Positions 1 to 5,275 of a stretch of DNA of 6,279 nt are shown here, piece by piece; within the stretch, counting starts at the first letter, position 1; each line of letters begins with the position of its first letter. The stretch comes from Candidatus Borrarchaeota archaeon. GTDB taxonomy: Archaea; Asgardarchaeota; Sifarchaeia; Borrarchaeales; Borrarchaeaceae. The stretch is taken from contig JAEORY010000245.1 of assembly GCA_016840645.1 (NCBI GenBank), positions 1 through 6,279 of the forward strand, given 5' to 3'. A model generated the notes under the pieces. It saw only the letters and a program-made list of their open reading frames with translations, did not search any database and had not been told where the DNA came from. The translations under genes were made by a program, and so were the position numbers.

Positions 1-1
1 A

Positions 2-1576
2 CTTTTTTCGTTAGCTTACACTGGTATTGATGGCGGCTTGGTAGTAGTTACTGCAGATGATCCCTCATGCTGGAGTTCTCAAAATGAACAGGATAACAGA
101 CATTATGCTGTTCATGCTGGATTACCCATGCTAGAACCGTCTTCATCTCAAGATGCTCTTGAAATGGCAAGAATTGCGTTTGAAATTTCTGAAAAAACAA
201 AAGAACCAGTCCTATTAAGAACAACAACTCGTATTGCTCACACTTACGGCAATGTTGTTTTTGGTCCTATTCAAGACCGGAAAATCCCTAATTTTGAACG
301 TCGAATTTCGAGAGTAATGGTTCCTTCTAATGCACGCCCTGCCCATCTAAGATTACTGGAGAATTTAGAACTCGCACAAGAACTCTCTGAGAACTCTGAA
401 TTCAATAAAACTTTAATGAAAGACTCAAAATTGGGCATTATTACTTCCGGGATTTCTTATGCATATACTCTTGATGCATTAAAATGGCTTGGTATTAATG
501 CATCTATCCTTAAACTTGGAATGTCCTATCCTATCCCAAAAAAGATGATTGCGGAATTTATCGAAAATGTAGACAAGGTTCTTGTAGTGGAAGAATTAGA
601 TCCTTGGTTGGAAACTCAGGTTCGTGCAATTGCTCAAGTTAACTCCTTGAATACGCCAATCTTTGGAAAAGAACAGGAATTATTACCTCAAGCATTTGAA
701 CTATCCACTAAACAAATCGCTTTAGCACTCGCCAAAATCTCAGGAAAAACGCTTCCTATAGACTATACTGCAGCAAATGAGAAATTTGAGATTGCTAAAG
801 AGTTGCTTGTATCCCGTCCACCGCAGTTGTGTGCTGGATGTCCTCATCGAGCGTCTTTTTATGCTATAAAGCAAGCAACCAAAGGTCAGGAGATTATTGT
901 TGGCAACGATATTGGCTGTTATGCTCTAGGCATAGCCCCACCTTTCCATCTCGGGGATTGGCTGGTATGTATGGGTGCGAGCATAGGGATAGCTTGTGGA
1001 ACCGCGCAGGTCATTAATGATCCAGTAATTGCAGTTATCGGAGATTCAACATTCTTTCATGCAGGGTTACCTGCGTTGATTAATGCAGTTCAAAATAAAG
1101 TAAAATTAACTTTGGTAATTTTAGATAACCTAACGACAGCAATGACAGGTCATCAGCCAAGTCCGGGAAGTAAACTTGGAGATATGCGTGAAACTGCAAT
1201 TAAAATAGATGAACTTGTAAGAGGTTGCGGTGTAAAAAATATCTATAAAACAGATCCCTACAAACTTGAAGAAACGATCCAAATCTTCGAAGATGCAATA
1301 AAACAAGATGGTCCAACTGTAGTTATTGCACGACATGTTTGCGCATTATTCTTGGATAGAATGAAGAGGAAAAAGGGCATTAAAATTACCCCCTCAAGAG
1401 TTGATCCTGAGAAATGTGAAGGTTGTAGAACATGCATTGATGAGTTTAGTTGTGTAGCATTTGTGTGGGATACTGCCACAAATCAGATGAGAATTGAAGA
1501 AGTTCTTTGTGATGGATGTGGTGTATGTATCAGTGTTTGTCCATGTGGTGCAATCTACAAGGAGGAGGCAAAATAA
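2..1576 (+). CDS. iorA: Indolepyruvate ferredoxin oxidoreductase, alpha subunit (5' partial)
   Basis: This is the large subunit of the thiamine-diphosphate enzyme that oxidatively decarboxylates indolepyruvate and other aryl-pyruvates to the aryl-acetyl-CoA, passing electrons to ferredoxin in the cytoplasm. The frame is open from base 2 with no start codon, giving 524 visible residues; roughly the first 100 of the family are missing. Residues below are numbered from the TTG codon at 38. Family hallmarks are SSQNEQDNRHYA near the beginning, the CAGCPHR motif (Cys265-Arg271), and the thiamine-diphosphate/Mg motif starting at GDS (335-337) and reaching Asn364 in ILDN, followed by TAMTGHQPSPG. 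Two ferredoxin-like [4Fe-4S] motifs close the protein: Cys460/463/466/472 and Cys491/494/497/501. The first has Val where Pro usually follows the fourth Cys; the second has the normal Cys-Pro. The TAA stop shares one base with the iorB start, so the subunits are translationally coupled. The identification is firm; the exact 2-oxoacid preference is not visible. Confidence 0.96.
   Translation, partial: LFSLAYTGIDGGLVVVTADDPSCWSSQNEQDNRHYAVHAGLPMLEPSSSQDALEMARIAFEISEKTKEPVLLRTTTRIAHTYGNVVFGPIQDRKIPNFERRISRVMVPSNARPAHLRLLENLELAQELSENSEFNKTLMKDSKLGIITSGISYAYTLDALKWLGINASILKLGMSYPIPKKMIAEFIENVDKVLVVEELDPWLETQVRAIAQVNSLNTPIFGKEQELLPQAFELSTKQIALALAKISGKTLPIDYTAANEKFEIAKELLVSRPPQLCAGCPHRASFYAIKQATKGQEIIVGNDIGCYALGIAPPFHLGDWLVCMGASIGIACGTAQVINDPVIAVIGDSTFFHAGLPALINAVQNKVKLTLVILDNLTTAMTGHQPSPGSKLGDMRETAIKIDELVRGCGVKNIYKTDPYKLEETIQIFEDAIKQDGPTVVIARHVCALFLDRMKRKKGIKITPSRVDPEKCEGCRTCIDEFSCVAFVWDTATNQMRIEEVLCDGCGVCISVCPCGAIYKEEAK
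1561..1568 (+). promoter_or_regulatory. Ribosome binding site for iorB
   Basis: The run GGAGGAGG lies inside the last codons of iorA, with seven bases between its end and the ATG at 1576. It decides the start of iorB: the open frame reaches back to 1516, but those extra 20 codons overlap the second iron-sulfur motif of iorA and have no site of their own. Confidence 0.75.
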
Positions 1577-2175
1577 TGACTGAAGAATTTAATGTTCTTA
1601 TCGCTGGCGTAGGCGGAACAGGAGTTTTGACAATTGCACATATTTTAGGGAGTTCTGCATTATCTGCCGGATTGCGAGTAGTTCAAAGTGAACTACATGG
1701 TATGTCACAACGAGGAGGGAGCGTTTCAACGCATTTACGAATGGGTACACACGTTTATAGTCCTACATTTCCTGAAGGTACAGGTGATCTTCTTATTGGA
1801 ATGGAGCCTATAGAAGCCCTAAGAAATATTAAAAGTGTCCGCAGCACTGGTGCGGTGATCTTTAACAATTATAAAATCCTTCCTCTTTCCTTGTCTATTT
1901 TGAAAAAAGACTATCCATCCCTAGAATTGGTAGTTCAACAAATGAAACACTTCTGTCAAAATGTCTACTCTGTTGATGCGATTACACTTGCAAAAGAACT
2001 TGGTGCATCTATAGTGGCAAATATTGTGCTATTAGGGGCTGCTATGGCTAAAGGATCAATTCCGATCAAATCGGAGACAGTTATCGAAGAGATCAAGAAT
2101 ACAGTACCAGAACGTTTTATAGATCTCAATGTGCAAGCATTTCAGGCAGGTATTAAAGCGGTAAATAAACTCTAG
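1576..2175 (+). CDS. iorB: Indolepyruvate ferredoxin oxidoreductase, beta subunit
   Basis: The small subunit of the IorAB enzyme belongs to the pyruvate-ferredoxin oxidoreductase gamma domain family and completes the CoA-dependent oxidoreductase with IorA. The 199-residue protein has the normal length for IorB. The N-terminal glycine-rich segment GVGGTGVLTIAHIL (about residues 11-24) and the conserved SELHGMSQRGGSVSTHLRMG segment (about 38-57) identify the family. Later conserved stretches include GDLLIGMEPIEALR and the ANIVLLGAA segment. The ATG at 1576 is chosen because it has a strong ribosome binding site seven bases upstream and produces the TAATG overlap with iorA that is typical of subunit pairs. 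No iron-sulfur motif is seen, as expected for this subunit. The gene is probably co-transcribed with iorA, and possibly with the glycosyltransferase gene 27 bases downstream. Confidence 0.96.
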   Translation: MTEEFNVLIAGVGGTGVLTIAHILGSSALSAGLRVVQSELHGMSQRGGSVSTHLRMGTHVYSPTFPEGTGDLLIGMEPIEALRNIKSVRSTGAVIFNNYKILPLSLSILKKDYPSLELVVQQMKHFCQNVYSVDAITLAKELGASIVANIVLLGAAMAKGSIPIKSETVIEEIKNTVPERFIDLNVQAFQAGIKAVNKL

Positions 2176-2185
2176 AATATCGTCT

Positions 2186-2192
2186 GGAGAGG
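2186..2192 (+). promoter_or_regulatory. Ribosome binding site for the glycosyltransferase gene
   Basis: GGAGAGG stands ten bases before the ATG at 2203, in the 27-base gap after iorB. It supports the 2203 start over the in-frame ATG at 2215. An ATG at 2193 is out of frame. Confidence 0.6.
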
Positions 2193-2202
2193 ATGATTTT
2201 CA

Positions 2203-3861
2203 ATGGAGAACTCTATGACTTCCATTCAGAAAATGTTAACAAAACTTCCAATCAAACTCTCCATCTATGATTTACTAGCACTCGTCATAACTTTATTTTC
2301 ATTTGCATTACGCATTTTCTTTTTGCAATTCACTTTCGCTATTAATCCAGACGGTACTTACTATTGCTGGTCTGCACGACATTTACTAGAGGGAAAGGGC
2401 TATACCATCGGTTCTGGAGACATTCCTGCAATAAGAGCACCCATTTATCCCCTTTTTGTAGCCCTCTTTTTCCTAGTTTTTGGTGTTAATCATATTTCTG
2501 CAAAACTTGTGTCGATAGTTTTTGGAAGTCTTTCAGTATTTATGTTGTATGCGCTTGTGAAACTGAATTTTAAGAATGAAAGAACCGGATTATTTTCAGC
2601 GTTAATTTTTGCTATAAATCCTTTTTTCCTCGCTGGTACAGATTTTTATTTGGGAGGTGTTTACAGAGAGGGTTTTTCTACCTTTATTTTCCTTCTTGCT
2701 ATTCTTTTTACAATAAAGGCAAAAAACGAGAGAAAATACACAAATTTTCTTGTAATGGGCTTATTATCCGGAATATTCTATCTAGTAAGACCTGAAGGAC
2801 TGTATCTATTAATATTCCAAGTTTTTTATTTTGGTCTTCTGTTTGTAGATCAAAGACAACTGGGTTTGATTAAGAAGATTGGTATCACCATTTCTGTGAC
2901 TATTTTTGCTATCCTGCCATGGCTTATTCGTGATTATCTCACCTTTGGTGTGTTTAATCGAGAGAGTTATTATCACGGGGCATTTTTCTTCCTTAGGGAA
3001 TTCGGCACACAGATTCCTACAATGATGCTTAGTCCCCTTGACTATTTATTCTCTTATCATTCATTAACACAGATTGTTATTGGCTTATTTGTCGGGTTTT
3101 ATAGGCTTTGGTTACAACTCTCTGCTGGTTTAACACCACTTGGCTTTTTTTTGTTTGCTTTTGGATTTATACTCACGATCAAGAGGAGATATCTGTTTTT
3201 TCATCTTCTTTTAATTTTCTATCTGCTTTCTTACAGCTGGCCGTCTTACGTCTGGCCTTCTATCGTACCAAGATATCTTACTATGCTCATCCCTATTTGT
3301 TTGCTCTTTGCAGGACGGGGTCTCTCAGAACTTGAACAACTATTAACAAGAGTATATCAGAAAACTATAGTAGTATTTCAAATCAGGCTGACAAGCAAAC
3401 AATTTCAACAAATTATTATTTTGGGTGTTTTATTGATAATTACAGTCAATTCCCTTTTATTGGCTAAAGATATTATCATTGATGAACAGTATAAAGCCCA
3501 AATTGAAGCCTTTGAAAGAACTGGAGAATGGTTACAACAAAACACAGCATCAAATTCATTAATCTACACAAATTTCCCTACTTTAATTGAACGATATTCA
3601 GAACGAACTGCACTTGATCTTAAAAAAACAACTATTCAAGAAATTCTTAAGATGTCTAATGCAAACCCGGTTTATATTGTGGTTGATTCGTCCTGTGTAC
3701 AGTCTGACGAACTCATCGAAATGTATCTCTATGCAACACAGCATTCTGTTGTGTGGTATGATTTGACTATTCCTGATAATGTAGACAATGTATTTACTCT
3801 AGGAAGCGGTAGTTGGCATCCCTACGATATCGCTGTATATAAAAAAGTTGTTTTTTACTAG
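2203..3861 (+). CDS. GT-C family membrane glycosyltransferase (GT39/ArnT/PMT_2-like)
   Basis: This is a 552-residue polytopic membrane protein of the GT-C fold, the group that transfers sugars from polyprenyl- or dolichyl-phosphate donors on the outer face of the membrane to protein or lipid acceptors. About 12 hydrophobic helices are visible, the first at roughly 22-46 and the last at about 404-421. The first external loop holds NPDGTYY with Asp50, where the family has its catalytic acidic residue. It is followed by RAPIYPLFVALF (78-89), matching the family pattern R-x-P-x-Y-P. LLSGIFYLVRPEGL (187-200), LPWLIRDYLTFG (238-249) and PRYLTMLIP (356-364) are further signatures. Residues 425-552 form a soluble C-terminal part that starts with GEWLQQNTASNSLIYTNFP, as in archaeal relatives, probably facing outside. 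The donor sugar and acceptor cannot be read from sequence. Nothing ties its function to iorAB except 27-base spacing. Confidence 0.85.
   Translation: MENSMTSIQKMLTKLPIKLSIYDLLALVITLFSFALRIFFLQFTFAINPDGTYYCWSARHLLEGKGYTIGSGDIPAIRAPIYPLFVALFFLVFGVNHISAKLVSIVFGSLSVFMLYALVKLNFKNERTGLFSALIFAINPFFLAGTDFYLGGVYREGFSTFIFLLAILFTIKAKNERKYTNFLVMGLLSGIFYLVRPEGLYLLIFQVFYFGLLFVDQRQLGLIKKIGITISVTIFAILPWLIRDYLTFGVFNRESYYHGAFFFLREFGTQIPTMMLSPLDYLFSYHSLTQIVIGLFVGFYRLWLQLSAGLTPLGFFLFAFGFILTIKRRYLFFHLLLIFYLLSYSWPSYVWPSIVPRYLTMLIPICLLFAGRGLSELEQLLTRVYQKTIVVFQIRLTSKQFQQIIILGVLLIITVNSLLLAKDIIIDEQYKAQIEAFERTGEWLQQNTASNSLIYTNFPTLIERYSERTALDLKKTTIQEILKMSNANPVYIVVDSSCVQSDELIEMYLYATQHSVVWYDLTIPDNVDNVFTLGSGSWHPYDIAVYKKVVFY
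3841..3856. terminator. Shared bidirectional T-run terminator between convergent genes
   Basis: A6, GTTG and T6 form a perfect inverted repeat inside the last codons of the glycosyltransferase gene. Archaeal RNA polymerase can stop at T-runs without a strong hairpin. The plus strand gives T6 just before the TAG at 3859, with a further TTTATTTT after it. The minus strand gives T6 about 18 bases after the protease TAA. The two genes have only two bases between stop codons, so a common signal makes sense. The assignment rests on base composition only. Confidence 0.45.
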
Positions 3862-3863
3862 AT

Positions 3864-4874
3864 TTATTTTCTCAATGAAATCAAACCTAGAATAATTCCA
3901 ATAATTCCTAAGCTCAGCCAAGCTGGGTAAATAAGCAGCAGGCCAAATCCAATAAGGATATTCTCCTGTATAGTGACTGCTGCAATTGACTGAATGAAAT
4001 TGAATGTCCAATGGAAGAAGAGACTACCTTTTATTCCAAATTTTAAATAACTAAATGCGAGAAACAATCCGCCTATGGTCGCAATAGGCAAAAATCCGAT
4101 GTCCCACATCCCTATAACGTGGAGAATGCCGAAATAAGCAGCAGAGGCTATTATTAAGAAGTATTCAAAACGATAAAACCCGTAGTGTCTACCTGATCGT
4201 TCTCTCGCACGAGCGGGGTTAACTAAGGCTGCTAGAAATACCTTTAGATAAGAATCTGGAACACTATGTTTCCTGATGAAATAGCAGTAACCTATTCCTA
4301 ACCAGGGACCTATCAAGATCAGTCTAAACCAGAACTCTTCAAGTACTGCAGCTAACACCCCCTCAATGATAAAGACTAAATTAGTCGTTGTTGGCCCGCC
4401 TAAAGGAAGTCCCAAAAATGTTACAATAAGTACCGCAACAAAAATAAGAATATAGTTTATGCTGAGAAATAAAATTAGTGCAAGTAAACCGTTTTCTTCA
4501 AAAGGCTCTAAAGTTGTTTGTTTTATTAGTGCTTTTAACTTTGAAAAGAAATTAATGGTTGGCCTAAAGAAGAGAAGAATAAAAGAGATCAAGTAAATAA
4601 TACAGCATAAGATAAAAAGAATACCAATTGAAATTGAACTCGCTTGAAACAGCCAGCCGATATCAAATACCAAAAACCCAACATAATAGAATACATAGAA
4701 CAAGAAACCAGTGGGAACGACATTTACAATTGTTTGACCTTCTGACGTAAAGAAAAGAAGCCCAAAACTATAGACAAATCCCAATATAATTACTAAGAAA
4801 ACAAAAAATATAAGACTGCTGATGATAAACCATGAAAACTTTCTTAGTATTCCGGGCACTGTTACCTCGTCCAT
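3864..4874 (-). CDS. CPBP family intramembrane metalloprotease (Rce1/Abi type)
   Basis: This is a 336-residue integral membrane protein with about eight hydrophobic segments. It carries all three motifs of the CPBP (CaaX protease/bacteriocin processing, Abi) family, numbered from the ATG: EEFWFR (Glu179-Glu180 to Arg184), F-x3-H in FGILH (His252), and H-x3-N in HWTFN (His288, Asn292). In eukaryotic and archaeal Rce1 these residues form the active site in the membrane. A hydrophilic, basic insert (about 200-234, with IRKHSVPD and PARARERSGRHYG) separates motifs one and two. Substrate is unknown; prokaryotic members act in peptide processing, immunity or signalling. The ATG at 4874 is preferred over a TTG at 4889, which would add LCKTI. 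Neither has a clear ribosome binding site. The IS200/IS605 relic ends only 36 bases upstream of the ATG and may have removed the promoter. A remote non-proteolytic role cannot be excluded. Confidence 0.85.
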   Translation of the reverse strand: MDEVTVPGILRKFSWFIISSLIFFVFLVIILGFVYSFGLLFFTSEGQTIVNVVPTGFLFYVFYYVGFLVFDIGWLFQASSISIGILFILCCIIYLISFILLFFRPTINFFSKLKALIKQTTLEPFEENGLLALILFLSINYILIFVAVLIVTFLGLPLGGPTTTNLVFIIEGVLAAVLEEFWFRLILIGPWLGIGYCYFIRKHSVPDSYLKVFLAALVNPARARERSGRHYGFYRFEYFLIIASAAYFGILHVIGMWDIGFLPIATIGGLFLAFSYLKFGIKGSLFFHWTFNFIQSIAAVTIQENILIGFGLLLIYPAWLSLGIIGIILGLISLRK

Positions 4875-4900
4875 TATCGTTTTGCACAAAAAGACGGTAC

Positions 4901-4910
4901 TTTACTTTAC
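4901..4910 (+). repeat. Tandem TTTAC at the left boundary of the relic (candidate TAM)
   Basis: Two copies of TTTAC stand in tandem just outside the proposed left end, and a third ends the element at 5244-5248. IS200/IS605 elements insert 3' of a short conserved target such as TTAC, and TnpB reads the same motif as its target-adjacent motif. The assignment is inferred from position. Confidence 0.45.
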
Positions 4911-4928
4911 AGATCCCCCTCAAGGAAG

Positions 4929-4949
4929 CCCCTGCCCTTTAGGGTGGGG
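4929..4949 (+). repeat. Left-end hairpin of the IS200/IS605 relic
   Basis: This 21-nt imperfect palindrome has an outer stem CCCC/GGGG, an asymmetric internal loop (TG against T), an inner stem CCC/GGG and a TTTA loop. An additional outer stem pairs CCCTCAA (4917-4923) with TTGAGGG (4955-4961). It matches the right-end hairpin in length, loop position and the unpaired T at position 17. It is preceded by GAAG, a possible guide tetranucleotide. A T6 run follows at 4964-4969, so on the plus strand it could also act as a terminator. Confidence 0.65.
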
Positions 4950-4981
4950 AGGAATTGAGGGTGTTTTTTCACTTGTACTAG

Positions 4982-5089
4982 GGTCTCTCCTCTTTTAAAT
5001 ATATGTTCTGGGATAGAGGTAAGTGGTCTCAAGGCACACCTCTCGTAGAAGTGGAAACGGTTAATGACCTCAAGGAGGATGAGGAGTAA
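4982..5089 (+). pseudogene. Remnant of the C-terminal tail of TnpB
   Basis: The plus-strand frame is open from 4982 after a TAG and ends at TAA 5087-5089, giving 35 codons. They contain WDRGKWSQGTPLVEVETVND and then an acidic LKEDEE end. A G-T-P-x-x-E-x-E stretch ending in a short acidic tail, just ahead of an omegaRNA-like right end, resembles the C-termini of archaeal IS1341/TnpB proteins as I remember them. The RuvC residues and the zinc-binding cysteines that lie further upstream in TnpB are absent, so no nuclease can be made. There is no plausible ribosome binding site. The match is short and could be coincidental; the context is what makes it credible. Confidence 0.45.
4994..5003 (+). 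promoter_or_regulatory. TATA-box-like sequence ahead of the omegaRNA body
   Basis: TTTAAATATA resembles the archaeal TATA box. A start about 25 bases downstream would fall near 5024-5028, where the 5' arm of the outermost long-range helix begins. No clear purine-rich BRE is seen upstream. The reverse strand (TATATTTAAA) is also TATA-like, so it might instead serve the protease gene. Weak evidence. Confidence 0.3.
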
Positions 5090-5248
5090 CTAGTGTAGCC
5101 CAACTCTAGATGAGGATTACTGGGCTGGGGTCAGGTAAACGCCCCCATGATTTAGCGTATGATGAAGTTGAAACTTTATCCCGTATAGGTAGAGGACTGA
5201 GACCAAGTATAGCTAAAAGCCTCACTGCTTTAGCGTGAGGTAGTTTAC
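5024..5248 (+). ncRNA. Orphan omegaRNA-like structured RNA (TnpB guide RNA relic)
   Basis: The 3' part of IS200/IS605 elements is transcribed as an omegaRNA (reRNA) that ends at the right end and continues into the flank as guide. Pairings found by eye: TGGTCTCA (5024-5031) with TGAGACCA (5198-5205), eight pairs; inside it CCTCT (5039-5043) with AGAGG (5191-5195); CCTC (5068-5071) with GAGG (5081-5084); AGCCCA (5097-5102) with TGGGCT (5121-5126); GGGG (5127-5130) with CCCC (5142-5145); GATGAAGT (5161-5168) with ACTTTATC (5173-5180) around a TGAA loop with one G-U; and the terminal hairpin 5220-5240. All are mutually compatible, giving a closed multi-helix junction. The segment is also visibly richer in G and C than the AT-rich sequence on each side. 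Bases just after 5248 would be the guide. Expression and function are unproven. Confidence 0.55.
5220..5240 (+). repeat. Right-end hairpin of the IS200/IS605 relic
   Basis: The 21-nt palindrome runs from CCTCAC to GTGAGG with a TTTA loop at 5229-5232, and has the same architecture as the left hairpin at 4929-4949. AAAG precedes its foot (5216-5219), and TAGTTTAC follows it to the proposed element end. It would be the last helix of the omegaRNA before the guide. Confidence 0.65.
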
Positions 5249-5275
5249 AATAAACAAAAATATATTCTATAAAAT
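5249..5275 (-). terminator. AT-rich tract after the regulator gene: terminator or displaced TATA region
   Basis: Read on the minus strand, the 27 bases after the regulator's TAG contain TTTATAGAATATATTTTTG. The T5 run fits an archaeal T-run terminator for the regulator. The same tract would have lain about 37-63 bases upstream of the protease ATG before the element inserted, so TTTATA or ATATAT could be the old TATA box of that gene. The sequence does not decide between the two. Confidence 0.35.

Larger units (their letters stand above)
4911..5248 (+). mobile_element. Internally deleted, non-autonomous IS200/IS605-type element
   Basis: I read this as a 338-base relic that keeps both ends of an IS200/IS605 element and the tail of tnpB but lacks tnpA and the TnpB nuclease core. 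Evidence from the sequence: similar hairpins near both ends in the same orientation, as TnpA-recognised ends are arranged in this family; TTTAC immediately before the left boundary (4906-4910, duplicated at 4901-4905) and TTTAC at the right end (5244-5248); a right end reading GTGAGGTAGTTTAC, close to the form I recall for archaeal IS1341-type elements; and a GGGGTCAGGTAAACGCCCCC segment of the kind that precedes such ends. The left hairpin foot is 18 bases from the left boundary and the right hairpin ends 8 bases from the right one, similar to the asymmetric spacing I recall for IS608. Exact ends are inferred. An alternative is two unrelated solo right ends side by side. Confidence 0.62.

Noticed and set aside
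1130..1479. Minus-strand open frames opposite iorA
   Set aside because: They overlap the conserved thiamine-diphosphate and iron-sulfur coding region, have no ribosome binding site and no recognisable domain.
4875..4889. TTG start at 4889 for the CPBP protease
   Set aside because: It adds only five residues (LCKTI), has no ribosome binding site, and an ATG follows at 4874; not excluded.
4929..4969. Hairpin followed by T6 as a plain transcription terminator
   Set aside because: No plus-strand gene ends just upstream; both neighbouring genes are on the minus strand. The match in shape to the right-end hairpin explains it better, although it may also stop transcription.
4911..4969. Solo right end of a second, separate IS200/IS605 element
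   Set aside because: The AAGCCCC...GGGGAGG form does look like many right ends, but the body that should precede it is replaced by the intact protease gene start. The left-end reading also explains spacing and TTTAC. It remains the main alternative.
5094..5138. Plus-strand frame reading CSPTLDEDYWAGVR as more coding sequence
   Set aside because: It is only about 14 codons, follows a stop in the same frame, and lies within the stems of the omegaRNA body. No known domain recognised.
4890..5275. CRISPR array or riboswitch in the long intergenic gap
   Set aside because: There are no regularly spaced repeats. The structure ends in a transposon-like right end and points away from the protease gene, so a riboswitch for that gene does not fit.
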